From the NCBI RefSeq assembly GCF_000159135.1, contig NZ_GG667528.1, forward strand, positions 143,505-207,504: a DNA stretch of 64,000 nt, written 5' to 3'. Positions within the stretch are counted from its first letter, which is position 1. Each line of letters begins with the position of its first letter. This DNA comes from Corynebacterium striatum ATCC 6940. Its GTDB lineage: Bacteria > Actinomycetota > Actinomycetes > Mycobacteriales > Mycobacteriaceae. The notes beneath the pieces were generated by a model that worked only from the letters and a program-made list of their open reading frames with translations, was not told the DNA's origin and searched no databases. The translations under genes and the position numbers were made by a program. Below, piece by piece: positions 44,892 through 53,127 of the stretch.

Positions 44892-45812
44892 ATGCATAGA
44901 TTTTTACTGTCACCCGATACTCCACATGGTTCCCTCCTCGCCCGTCTCCCCGTGGTCTTCCTAGGGTTGGCCACCGCCTTGACAGTGCTGGTGACCTCGG
45001 TGGTTCCGGTTCCGAGTGCGTGGGCAGGCGATCTGGCCCAGGTGGTCTCGGGGGACGAGGAAATCGCGCAGCCTGGCACCGAAGCTGTCATCGACCATGG
45101 CCACGTCGATGTGGGCGCGCAATTTATCGACGGTAAAGCGCAGTTCTTGGCGCGTGACGATTCCGCCGCCACCCCAGTGTGGCGAGACTTGAACGATGTT
45201 GTGTTCAAGGTCGGCGATGACGCACAGCTGGCGCTGCCTGACGACGCCCAGTTCGACTTCGTTGGCGGCACCCCTGGCGAAAATGTTTGGGTTGTTCCGC
45301 AGACAGAGCAGGCCGGGGTGCCGTGGGTAGGTTGGAATACTCAGTCGCCCTCGCTTGTCGACGCCGTCGATCGTGGCGTCACCTTGGAGTTCCTCGGGCA
45401 TTCCGGCCCCGGTGAGTTCTCCTTGTTCCTGCAAAACGGCGGCTTTGAGGCACCCCAAGTCCTCTGGTCCACTGCTAAGCAACAGCAGGAAGGCTTTTGG
45501 GTCGATCTCAACACCCACACCCATGCGAACTGGACCTTTACCGAACCCGGTGTGCATCAAGTAGGAGTCCGCTTCTCCGGCAAAACCAAGGACGGTAGTG
45601 ACTTCAGCACAGACGGCGTCCTCACCTTTGCGGTGGGCAATGACACCGACGTGGCGGAGGCCCAAAACACCGAGTGGGATCCGGCCGCGGTAAATGAGAA
45701 AGCCGATTCTGGATTGGCGTGGTGGATATGGGCCCTCGTGGGGCTAGGTGCCCTGGTCCTCGTAGGTTCCGTGGCGATGCTCGTCGCCTCTTCACGCAGG
45801 GAAGGCAAATAA
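44892..45812 (+). CDS. Surface-anchored protein with one anchored-repeat module
   Basis: A 306-residue exported protein. A long signal peptide ends near VPSAWAG (about residue 46). One complete module covers about 66-245: DHGHVDVGAQF, FVGGTPGENVWVVPQTEQAG, VPWVGWNTQSP, SGPGEFSLFLQNGGFEAPQV, HTHANWTFTEPGVHQVGV. A C-terminal membrane helix (AWWIWALVGLGALVLVGSVA) and SRREGK tail anchor it, with only a short linker, so this module sits close to the membrane. The stop overlaps the ATPase start (TAATG). It is the most compact of the four anchored proteins. Confidence 0.83.
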   Translation: MHRFLLSPDTPHGSLLARLPVVFLGLATALTVLVTSVVPVPSAWAGDLAQVVSGDEEIAQPGTEAVIDHGHVDVGAQFIDGKAQFLARDDSAATPVWRDLNDVVFKVGDDAQLALPDDAQFDFVGGTPGENVWVVPQTEQAGVPWVGWNTQSPSLVDAVDRGVTLEFLGHSGPGEFSLFLQNGGFEAPQVLWSTAKQQQEGFWVDLNTHTHANWTFTEPGVHQVGVRFSGKTKDGSDFSTDGVLTFAVGNDTDVAEAQNTEWDPAAVNEKADSGLAWWIWALVGLGALVLVGSVAMLVASSRREGK

Positions 45813-46543
45813 TGGAAACCTCTAAGGTGATTAGCGCGGAGCGCGTATGTGTCACGCTCAGCGGTCGAAACGTAATCGAAAATGCTTCTCTGCGGGTTGA
45901 CCGCAGTGAGTTCATCGGCCTCTTGGGCCCTAATGGTGCTGGCAAGACAACATTTATGCGCTCGATCCTGGGCCTCATTCCGTATCAAGGCAACATAGAC
46001 CGCTCAGCTTCCGTGGGCTATGTTCCGCAGCGCCACGACGTGGAGTGGGACTTCCCTATAAACGTCTATCGCGCCGTCTTGGGCGGACGCACTGGACTTA
46101 TCGGTTGGTGCCGACGCCCCAAGCGCGTGGATCATGAGGCTGCTCGCCGAGCGTTGGAGTTGACCAACCTCGAGGATCTGTCGCGTCGACCCATTGCACA
46201 GCTTTCCGGTGGGCAGCGCCAACGAGTACTTATCGCCAGAGCCCTTGCCACTGAACCGGAGGTCCTGCTGCTCGACGAGCCTTTCACCGGGCTGGATGCA
46301 CCCAACACAGAGGAGTTGCTTTTCCTTTTTGACCAGCTGTGCCACCAAGGGACGAGCATCGTCATGTCCACCCACAACCTCGCTGAAGCCGCCCACTCCT
46401 GCCATCGCCTAGTCCTGTTCAACCGGGGTGTGGTGGCAGATGGACCAGCAGAGCTCGTGCTTGGCGACGCCGCCTCGTGGGTCGCTACGTTCGGTGTTCA
46501 GGCAGACTCTCCTTTGCTCTCCGCGATTGGAGTCGCCGCATGA
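45812..46543 (+). CDS. ABC transporter ATP-binding subunit, anchored-repeat type
   Basis: A 243-residue ABC ATPase of the metal-importer (ZnuC/MntB-like) group, family TIGR03771. Walker A GPNGAGKTT is near residue 40, the Q-loop region VGYVPQRHDVEWDFPINV near 70, the signature LSGGQRQRVLIARAL near 131, Walker B VLLLDEPFTGLD near 152, and the H-loop STHN. I chose the ATG at 45812, overlapping the preceding stop; earlier in-frame codons read through the previous gene. It overlaps the permease by 4 bp (ATGA). It powers transport of the substrate delivered by the 43314 lipoprotein. Confidence 0.92.
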   Translation: METSKVISAERVCVTLSGRNVIENASLRVDRSEFIGLLGPNGAGKTTFMRSILGLIPYQGNIDRSASVGYVPQRHDVEWDFPINVYRAVLGGRTGLIGWCRRPKRVDHEAARRALELTNLEDLSRRPIAQLSGGQRQRVLIARALATEPEVLLLDEPFTGLDAPNTEELLFLFDQLCHQGTSIVMSTHNLAEAAHSCHRLVLFNRGVVADGPAELVLGDAASWVATFGVQADSPLLSAIGVAA

Positions 46544-47505
46544 TTGAGGTGACATTAATTGACTTCTTTAGGGACCTGGCGAATCCGAACTTGGACTTTC
46601 TCGCGCGTGCGGTCGGGATTTCCATATTGGCTGCCATTGTCTGCGGTGTGGTGGGTTGCTACGTGGTGCTACGCGGAATGGCCTTCATAGGTGACGCCGT
46701 CTCCCACGCCGTGTTCCCGGGGCTGGCGGTCGCCTTCGCCTTGCAGGGTTCTGTGCTTTTGGGCGGTGCCGTCGCAGGGACTGTCGTGGCGCTGCTCATT
46801 GCGGGCTTCTCACAGCGTCGTAACCTACGGGAAGACTCAGTCATCGGAATCTTCTTTGCCGCATCTTTCGCGCTCGGTATGGTCATCATCTCGCGTGTTG
46901 AGGGCTACACGGCTTCCTTAACCAGTTTCCTCTTCGGAACACTGACGGGCGTGTCCCGCATTGATTTGTACACCGCTGCGGCAGTAACCGTCTGCGTGGT
47001 CGGCGTCATCGTGTTGCTCGGACCGCAGCTGACAGCCGCGTGTCTAGACAAAGAGACCGCCCGCGCGATGGGACTTCCAGTCTTCGCTCTGGACTTAGTT
47101 CTCTACCTGTGCGTTACCGCCGCGGTTGTCATCTCAGTGGGGACCATCGGCAACATCTTGGTGCTGGCCCTTCTCATCACGCCGGCTGCGACAGCCCGGC
47201 TGCTTACCAACTCGCTTGGCGCCATGATGTGCGCCTCTAGTCTCATCGGCGCCGCGGCGAGCTTCGCCGGTATCTACCTCGCATGGGCCATCGACCTGCC
47301 CGCGGGCGCGACCATCGTCCTAGTACTGACGGCCTTGTTCCTTCTGGCCTGGCTTGTCTCCCCGCTACTCCAACGCAGGCCGTCACGCCAGCCGAGAATG
47401 AATTCAACTAAGGACGCAGCCTCTCCAGGTTCTTCAACCCCATCCATTTCCGCCCCTGTAGCTAGCGAAACCCAGAACCAAACCGACAAGGAGCCTTCAG
47501 CATGA
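46540..47505 (+). CDS. ABC transporter permease subunit, anchored-repeat type
   Basis: A 321-residue membrane protein of the ABC-3 (ZnuB/MntC) family, TIGR03770. About eight or nine helices are visible. The conserved GDAVSHAVFPGLAVAFAL near residue 50 and GNILVLALLITPAATARLLT near 205 are typical of metal permeases. The last 40 residues are a hydrophilic Ser/Pro-rich cytoplasmic tail. I chose the ATG at 46540 (ATGA overlap with the ATPase). Its stop overlaps the next start, so genes 4 to 7 of the operon are coupled without gaps. Confidence 0.9.
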   Translation: MIEVTLIDFFRDLANPNLDFLARAVGISILAAIVCGVVGCYVVLRGMAFIGDAVSHAVFPGLAVAFALQGSVLLGGAVAGTVVALLIAGFSQRRNLREDSVIGIFFAASFALGMVIISRVEGYTASLTSFLFGTLTGVSRIDLYTAAAVTVCVVGVIVLLGPQLTAACLDKETARAMGLPVFALDLVLYLCVTAAVVISVGTIGNILVLALLITPAATARLLTNSLGAMMCASSLIGAAASFAGIYLAWAIDLPAGATIVLVLTALFLLAWLVSPLLQRRPSRQPRMNSTKDAASPGSSTPSISAPVASETQNQTDKEPSA

Positions 47506-48905
47506 ACTTCGTAAAACGACCACTCCGTTCCACGCTTTCTCATACTCGTCTCCCGCGCACAGCGCTTGCCTTGGGCGCAGCCGCTCTGCTGGGCACCGCA
47601 GCTCCCGTTCTCATGCCGACGTATGCCAACACCGCCGTGGCTCATGCCGAAGAATCATGCAGCCTTGCTAACGCTTACCGAATTACGAAGGGTCACCAGG
47701 ATCTAGCGGTACGCGACGACAATGGCCCTTTGCGCTTTACCGTCGACGATGACAGCAGTGGTAGCCACGTGGAGCGCGAAGAGGGCGAGTTCGTCGTTAT
47801 AGTAGACGACGCAATGACGCGCTCCCTCGACGATCTCGGGTTCCCAGGTATCTCTGGCAATGCGTGGCTCCTGCCGCAAAACCAGGAATACTCCCGCCCC
47901 TGGTTCGGTTTCTCGCTTCTCCACTTGTCCACGATGACGGACTCCGATACGGCACAGCTGACAATGGAGCTCAACAGCGCGCCGGCCGGTGGGCGTATCG
48001 TTGCATGGAAAGACGAGCTTACCGGTCACCAGCTGCTGCTCGACAGCGACGACCCCGGCATGGCGTGGGACTATTACCGTTCACACACTCACGTCAATCT
48101 TGGCTTTACCGAGCCTGGCGCATACGCGGTCACGTTTACTTTCACCATGTCCGATGGCTCCGAGCACTCCATGAAGGTGCCTTTCCTGGTGGGTAGCAAT
48201 ACCTCGGACTCGGAACTGTGCAATCTGGGCTTTGACGCTGGGGGGTCCACTGCTAAGCCAAAAAACAGGGCCCAGCAGTTGGCCAAGGACATAAATGATA
48301 CTGGCAAAGCCATCGCCGGCCTCGACAAAACCCTAGCTGGAACGCTCAAGGAAGCAGAGAAGCTAGTAGGCAGCCCTAGTTCCGCAAAGCCCACTGCAAC
48401 CAAGAACGCTAAGAAAGACAAGACAGGTTCCACGACGGCGAAGAAGACCTCGAAAGAGCCGACAAAGGACTCGTCCGACGGACAAAAATCTGGTGGCTCA
48501 GCTCAACGCGGTCAGACTGCACCCGCTATGCGTTCAGGCGGGACCACGAGCGACCACAGCCCAAAGAACTCCGGCTCAGGCAATTCCGGGAAAGGCACGG
48601 CCCAGAAAACAGCGGACAAACAGAGCGATAAGAAGACACAAGACGCCAAGGGCCATGGCCTTAGAAATCCAGCTAAAAGCCATAGTCTTGCCGCAGGTGA
48701 CGAGCAAGGATATGTGGAAACAGATGCGCAAGAGATGAGCTACGAGATGCCATTGTTTAACTTTTGGGCAGGATTCCTCGCAGGAATGGGGGTATTTGCT
48801 TTGCTCCTCGGCACCGGCCTATTCGTGTGGGTGCAGTTCTTCCGAAACCGCAACCGACAAACCGATGTACCCGCCCAGCAGTTCCCGAGTAACACGCGGA
48901 GCTAG
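47502..48905 (+). CDS. Surface-anchored repeat protein, last gene of the operon (TIGR03773-like)
   Basis: A 467-residue exported protein with a long signal peptide (cleavage near AVAHAEE, about residue 49). One module covers about 60-235: KGHQDLAVRDDNG, AWLLPQNQEYSRPWFGFSL, HTHVNLGFTEPGAYAVTF, with GHQD in place of GHVD. Two cysteines (C53 and about C242) bracket the module and may pair. A Lys/Ser/Thr/Gly-rich stalk of about 150 residues leads to a C-terminal membrane helix (FWAGFLAGMGVFALLLGTGL) and a basic RNRNRQ tail. The stalk should reach well into the envelope. Role inferred: outermost capture or transfer of the substrate. Confidence 0.82.
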   Translation: MNFVKRPLRSTLSHTRLPRTALALGAAALLGTAAPVLMPTYANTAVAHAEESCSLANAYRITKGHQDLAVRDDNGPLRFTVDDDSSGSHVEREEGEFVVIVDDAMTRSLDDLGFPGISGNAWLLPQNQEYSRPWFGFSLLHLSTMTDSDTAQLTMELNSAPAGGRIVAWKDELTGHQLLLDSDDPGMAWDYYRSHTHVNLGFTEPGAYAVTFTFTMSDGSEHSMKVPFLVGSNTSDSELCNLGFDAGGSTAKPKNRAQQLAKDINDTGKAIAGLDKTLAGTLKEAEKLVGSPSSAKPTATKNAKKDKTGSTTAKKTSKEPTKDSSDGQKSGGSAQRGQTAPAMRSGGTTSDHSPKNSGSGNSGKGTAQKTADKQSDKKTQDAKGHGLRNPAKSHSLAAGDEQGYVETDAQEMSYEMPLFNFWAGFLAGMGVFALLLGTGLFVWVQFFRNRNRQTDVPAQQFPSNTRS

Positions 48906-48918
48906 GAACTAATGCCTA

Positions 48919-48948
48919 GTGGCTGGGCTCCTCACCGGTCCTAGCCAC
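48919..48948. terminator. Hairpin at the end of the anchored-repeat operon
   Basis: GTGGCTGGG (48919-48927) pairs with CCTAGCCAC (48940-48948) with one G-T pair around a 12-base loop, between convergent genes. There is no clear T-run. Confidence 0.5.
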
Positions 48949-48952
48949 GAGG

Positions 48953-49652
48953 CTACTTACGCTTGTCGGACAGGAAATTCCATACCTCGTTGGAGGTGTC
49001 CGGCTCATACCACCAGGTATGGTCGCCCTTGACCTTAAGCAGCTCGACGGTCTTCAGGCAGTTGTTAAAGCGGAGACGCTCAGCCATAGGACCGTTCTGC
49101 TCGGCTTGGAAGGTCATGTCACATCGGTTGCGATTAAGGTAACCACCGACCACATCGCGAACGGGAAGATACCCGGCCTCATGGTGAGTTCCGCCTTCAT
49201 ACTGCATCATGTGGTCATTGACACCATGCATGATGAGGGTGTGCATGGGCGCATCAACACAGTTGACCTCTACCGGGTTGTAGAAAGCACCGGAAACACT
49301 GGCAATAGCTGCAAATGTTTCCTGTGCGTGGCAGCCCAATACCGAGGTAAAGCCACCACCATTGGACATACCCATTGCGTATACGCGCGAGTGGTCTACG
49401 CGGTAATCAGCATCGACCGCGTCCAAGATCCGCTGGATGAAACGGATGTCCTCGCCATCGCGGGTCTTGGCATAGGGAGCCGCTTCCCAAGCACGCTCAA
49501 AGCCTTCTGGATAGACAATGATTGCCTCGTTAGCAGCGCCAGTACTACCCATTCGGGATTGGCTGAACTGGGCCGCTCACGACGAGGGCAGCAGCTCCTA
49601 CAGCCATCGCCGAACGAGCTACCTTCTTCGTCCAATTTCCCAGGTTTAACAC
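48953..49652 (-). pseudogene. Decayed secreted esterase (PHB depolymerase/LpqC-like)
   Basis: The remnant has two frames. From the GTG at 49650-49652, with AAGGAG six bases upstream, a signal peptide is encoded (NWTKKVARSAMAVGAAALVV) and stops at 49545-49547. A second frame, open from a TGA just before 49575 and first startable at 49552, carries the C-terminal two thirds of an alpha/beta hydrolase: EAIIVYPEGFERAW, the nucleophile elbow GMSNGGGF, and later HGVNDHMM and the catalytic histidine in GDHTWW. The segment with the oxyanion-hole HG motif, some 50 residues, is missing at the junction, so deletion plus frameshift is likely. The surviving frame alone would make a cytoplasmic fragment of 199 aa. 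Confidence 0.72.
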
Positions 49653-49772
49653 CGACAACTCCTTAATCAAGGGCAAAATTTACCCTTGTCACAATAGTCA
49701 CATTCTTCACACAGGCATCTTTGAACGCGCGGAATTCTGTGAATTTTCAGCAAAGAAGTAAGCTAGATACCC

Positions 49773-50876
49773 ATGCATGCGAACAGACCCTCCACGGCCC
49801 CCGACTTTTTGCTCTCCCGCGCCACAGGATCTGTCCGCACCCAAGGAGCGAAAAAGACCTTCACTGACACTGATGCCGCAATTAACGCCCTTCGAACTGG
49901 CAACGTAGAAATGATTGTCGGCGCCCTTCCCTTCAACCCTGACGAAGCTGTTGCCCTAACCGAACCCGCATCCATCATTCGCGAAGACGGACCGCTGGAA
50001 CCACACGCGTACTACCGCCAGGGCACCCTCAATGCGCGCGTTACCGGTTTCGACCCAGAGCCCGAGGAACACCTGCGTCGAGTAGATGCTGCAATCGCCA
50101 CGATTCAATCCTCAAAGCTTGACAAGGTAGTTTTGGCTCGTGGGGTAGACATCGAATTTGCCGCACCGGTCGACCCCCGATTCGTCGCAGCACGTCTTAT
50201 CGATCTCTCCGCTAACCGTGACGGCTTCATCGCGGATCTCTCTCCAGCAGGACGTCCCGGCGCAATGTTGGTCGGCGCCTCCCCCGAGGTACTAGTCAAG
50301 AAACAAGGCTCGACTGTCACCGCTTTCCCGCTAGCAGGCTCTGCGCCACGCCAAGCTGATAAAGCCCGCGACCATTTGGCCGGGCAGGACCTACTACGTT
50401 CCGCGAAAGATCTCCACGAACACGCCTTTGTGGTCGATCACTTGCGCCGCATCCTCAGCCCGCTGTGTACCACTCTCGACGCGCCGACCACCCCAGAGCT
50501 GATCAACACCAATGAGATGTGGCACCTAGGCACGCCTATCGCCGGCACGTTGAAAGAACCGGCGCTCACCGCGCTAGAACTTGCCATGCTGGTTCACCCC
50601 ACCCCAGCTATTTGCGGCACTCCAACTGAGGCTGCTCAAGCGCTCATTGAAACTGCGGAATCCGACCGCGGCTTCTATGCCGGCGCCGTTGGCTGGTGCG
50701 ATTCCTCTGGCGACGGCGAGTACATGGTCGCCATTCGCTGCGCCGAAGTCGCAGGCGACGGCCTCTCCGCGCGAGCTTGGGCCGGTGGCGGAATAGTTGA
50801 ATCCTCTAACTCTCAAGAAGAGCTCGCCGAGACGAGCGCAAAGCTACGCACCATCCTCAAGGCTTTGGGTCTCTAG
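49773..50876 (+). CDS. Isochorismate synthase
   Basis: A 367-residue chorismate-binding enzyme of the MenF/EntC/DhbC type, which converts chorismate to isochorismate for menaquinone or a catechol siderophore. Conserved parts: KVVLARGVDIEF near residue 115, PLAGSAPRQADKARD near 185, and the C-terminal VHPTPAICGTPTEAA and DRGFYAGAVGWCDSSGDGEY near 268-315, with glutamates that bind Mg. No siderophore or men genes are adjacent, so menaquinone synthesis is the likelier role. The start ATG at 49773 lacks a strong Shine-Dalgarno. Confidence 0.88.
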   Translation: MHANRPSTAPDFLLSRATGSVRTQGAKKTFTDTDAAINALRTGNVEMIVGALPFNPDEAVALTEPASIIREDGPLEPHAYYRQGTLNARVTGFDPEPEEHLRRVDAAIATIQSSKLDKVVLARGVDIEFAAPVDPRFVAARLIDLSANRDGFIADLSPAGRPGAMLVGASPEVLVKKQGSTVTAFPLAGSAPRQADKARDHLAGQDLLRSAKDLHEHAFVVDHLRRILSPLCTTLDAPTTPELINTNEMWHLGTPIAGTLKEPALTALELAMLVHPTPAICGTPTEAAQALIETAESDRGFYAGAVGWCDSSGDGEYMVAIRCAEVAGDGLSARAWAGGGIVESSNSQEELAETSAKLRTILKALGL

Positions 50877-50903
50877 CTTTCGGAACGCCGAACCCCTAGC
50901 CCT

Positions 50904-51527
50904 TTAGCCAGCAGCTTCAGTTGGGCGCTTGGCCACCAAAACCACGTCGTGGGAATGGTGGGCACCTGCGCCGCCCTCGACGCGGCGTTCCCGCTTATCC
51001 AGCTTGACCACCTCAAGCTCCTTGAGGTTCTCCGCAAGCCACGCGGGCATGGCAACGGCATCTGATTCAAGATCGTGGTGAACAAAGACCAAAACACCAC
51101 CAGTCAAGGCCTCAAGCTTAGCCACGCCCTCCTCGGTTGCCGGGATACCGCCATAGTGCACCGACACCAAATCGAAAGGTTCGTGCTCAAACTCGTTATA
51201 GTCTGCCACCTCTGCATACAGCCCACGATCCAAGCAACGCTGCACAGCAGTCGGCGCAAAGTCTATGCCGAGTGCCTCCCACCCGCGGTCAGTTAACCAC
51301 TGGAGGTCCGCGCCTTCGCCACAGCCGACGTCAAGCGCGGTACCGGGCCGTAGCTCAGCTACTTCGTCAACCAACGTTGCGTTCACATTGCCAGACCATA
51401 TCTGTTGGCTCTGTGCGTAGCGTTCCTCAAACTCTTCCCGGGTGGGCAGATGCCCTGGGCCATGAGTTGACCCATGCCCCTCATTATCGTGCTCATGATG
51501 ATTGTGCATACTGTCCACGTGGGGCAT
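50904..51527 (-). CDS. Class I SAM-dependent methyltransferase
   Basis: A 207-residue methyltransferase with a histidine-rich N-terminus (MPHVDSMHNHHEHDNEGHGS) that could bind metal. The SAM-binding motif LRPGTALDVGCGEGADLQWL is near residue 53, followed by GIDFAPTAVQRC and DLVSVHYGGIP. It resembles the TehB/thiopurine methyltransferase group, but the substrate is unknown. I chose the ATG at 51525-51527, with AAAGG seven bases upstream. It is the second gene after the FAH-family gene on the same strand, 19 bp away. Confidence 0.82.
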   Translation of the reverse strand: MPHVDSMHNHHEHDNEGHGSTHGPGHLPTREEFEERYAQSQQIWSGNVNATLVDEVAELRPGTALDVGCGEGADLQWLTDRGWEALGIDFAPTAVQRCLDRGLYAEVADYNEFEHEPFDLVSVHYGGIPATEEGVAKLEALTGGVLVFVHHDLESDAVAMPAWLAENLKELEVVKLDKRERRVEGGAGAHHSHDVVLVAKRPTEAAG

Positions 51528-51546
51528 GGGTCTACCTTTCGCCAAA

Positions 51547-52356
51547 TTAAGCGCGTTCGATCGGGTTGATCAGCGAGCCTAGACCCGGAATCTCAATCTC
51601 GATGGTGTCGCCCGGAACCATCGGCGCTGTACCAGCCGGAGAACCGGTAGTTACTACGTCGCCAGGCAGCAGCGTATAAGCCGCGGAGATCTCCTCCAGG
51701 ATGCCGCCCATCTTAACGATCATCTGGTCAGTGTTGGAGTCCTGCTTCTGCTCACGCTTGCCATCGTGGGTCAGGTAGGCGTTGATCTTCTGATCATCCA
51801 GGTTCAGCGAATCCAGGTCCGTCTCAATCCATGGCCCCAGTGGACAGAAGGTATCAATGCCCTTTGCACGCGCCCACTGGCCGTCCTTGAACTGCAGGTC
51901 GCGGGAGGAAACGTCATTGCAGATGACGTAACCCAAAACGTGGTCTTTCCAGTTCTCAGCCTTGATATTCTTAGAAACCTTAGAGATAACAACGGCCAGT
52001 TCGCCCTCGAACTCTACGTTGGTGGCAAAGTCCGGAATCTTGATCGGCACATTCGGCCCGACGACCGCGGTCGATGGCTTGATAAAGATTGTCGGCGGAA
52101 GGTGCTCAGCAGACTCCTTGAAGACCTCAGCCACGTGGTCCGCGTAGTTGCGGCCCAGGGCAACAACCTTGGTGGGCAAAGTCGGGGCGAGCAACCGTAC
52201 GTCACTCACCTTCCATTCGCGTCCGGTAGGTTCTGGGGTGGTAAATGGAGTGCCGGAGATTTCCTTAGCCACAAGCTCCTCGAGCGGAGCGTCCTTCGGC
52301 CCGTCGATAATGGCAAAGCAGATTCCTTCTGGGTGAGCAATTCGTCCTAAACGCAT
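51547..52356 (-). CDS. Fumarylacetoacetate hydrolase family protein
   Basis: A 269-residue FAH-family enzyme. Family motifs: LGRNYADHVAE near residue 68, IFIKPSTAVVGP near 90, the metal-binding VEFEGELAVVI near 110, and ICNDVSSRDLQ near 142, followed by TGSPAGTAPM. Members hydrolyse or decarboxylate acylpyruvates and oxaloacetate-like compounds; the exact substrate cannot be told. I chose the ATG at 52354-52356 (MRLGRIAHPEG), the usual start, over the ATG three codons upstream. Confidence 0.87.
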   Translation of the reverse strand: MRLGRIAHPEGICFAIIDGPKDAPLEELVAKEISGTPFTTPEPTGREWKVSDVRLLAPTLPTKVVALGRNYADHVAEVFKESAEHLPPTIFIKPSTAVVGPNVPIKIPDFATNVEFEGELAVVISKVSKNIKAENWKDHVLGYVICNDVSSRDLQFKDGQWARAKGIDTFCPLGPWIETDLDSLNLDDQKINAYLTHDGKREQKQDSNTDQMIVKMGGILEEISAAYTLLPGDVVTTGSPAGTAPMVPGDTIEIEIPGLGSLINPIERA

Positions 52357-52482
52357 AACGGCCATGCTACCAATATGGGATCTTCACACGTTAGCTAAGG
52401 TCATATTTGAATTCTGCGAATTCCTCCAAGACCTCTCCCGCACCCAGCGTGGACCCGTGACCTGAAGCTTAAATCGCATAAC

Positions 52483-53127
52483 CTATCGCCGCTCCGACGC
52501 CGCCACCACTTGTTTCAACGTCATCCCCGCAAGGTCGTGGCGCATGGCAAGAAAGAGCTCGGCGCATGCCTGGGCGTCGCTAAGTGCATTGTGATTGCCG
52601 TAATTGGGCAAGCCGTAACGCTGCCGAACGCGCGCAAGGCGGAGATCCTCCCCACGCGGGTACGTGGCCATGCGTTCCATGTGGCGCCGTTCCAACGCAA
52701 AGGTATCAACCACATCAAGGCGCGGCGCAGCTCCGTAAATTCGCTTGCAGGCGGCCTTAAGAAAACCCACTTCAAGCGCTGCGAAGTGCGCCAGCAACGC
52801 CCGCCCCTGCAAGGCTTCGCGCAGTCTCGATATACCTTCTTTTTCTGCAACGCCCGCATCCACCACGTCCTGGGTCAACATGTGGATGTGCACGGACTGT
52901 TCAATCTGGCCGGCAGTAGCTCCCTTAATCAGCACGTAATCGGCGCCGCCGAGATCGATAACACCGCCGTTAATGGGTACCCAGCCAATCGAAACAATCG
53001 CGCCTTCTCTTGGATCCAGCGACGTGGTTTCCATGTCGACAGCCAACAGCGGAAGGTCCTCTAAGCGCGTGCGCGGATCGGGACGCTGCCAATCCAGGTG
53101 CTGCACGAAGCGATCAAAGAGTCCCAT
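52483..53127 (-). CDS. DnaQ-like 3'-5' exonuclease
   Basis: A 214-residue exonuclease of the DEDD superfamily. ExoI appears as LLAVDMETTSLDPREG near residue 28, with D and E in the D-x-E pattern; ExoII near HFAALEVGFL at 113; ExoIII as HNALSDAQACAEL near 178, of the DEDDh type. It lacks the polymerase-binding tail of true epsilon. The ATG directly follows the stop of the cNMP/CBS/DUF294 gene, a conserved pairing whose biological meaning is unclear; a role in nucleotide-signal-linked nucleic acid turnover is possible. Confidence 0.87.
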   Translation of the reverse strand: MGLFDRFVQHLDWQRPDPRTRLEDLPLLAVDMETTSLDPREGAIVSIGWVPINGGVIDLGGADYVLIKGATAGQIEQSVHIHMLTQDVVDAGVAEKEGISRLREALQGRALLAHFAALEVGFLKAACKRIYGAAPRLDVVDTFALERRHMERMATYPRGEDLRLARVRQRYGLPNYGNHNALSDAQACAELFLAMRHDLAGMTLKQVVAASERR

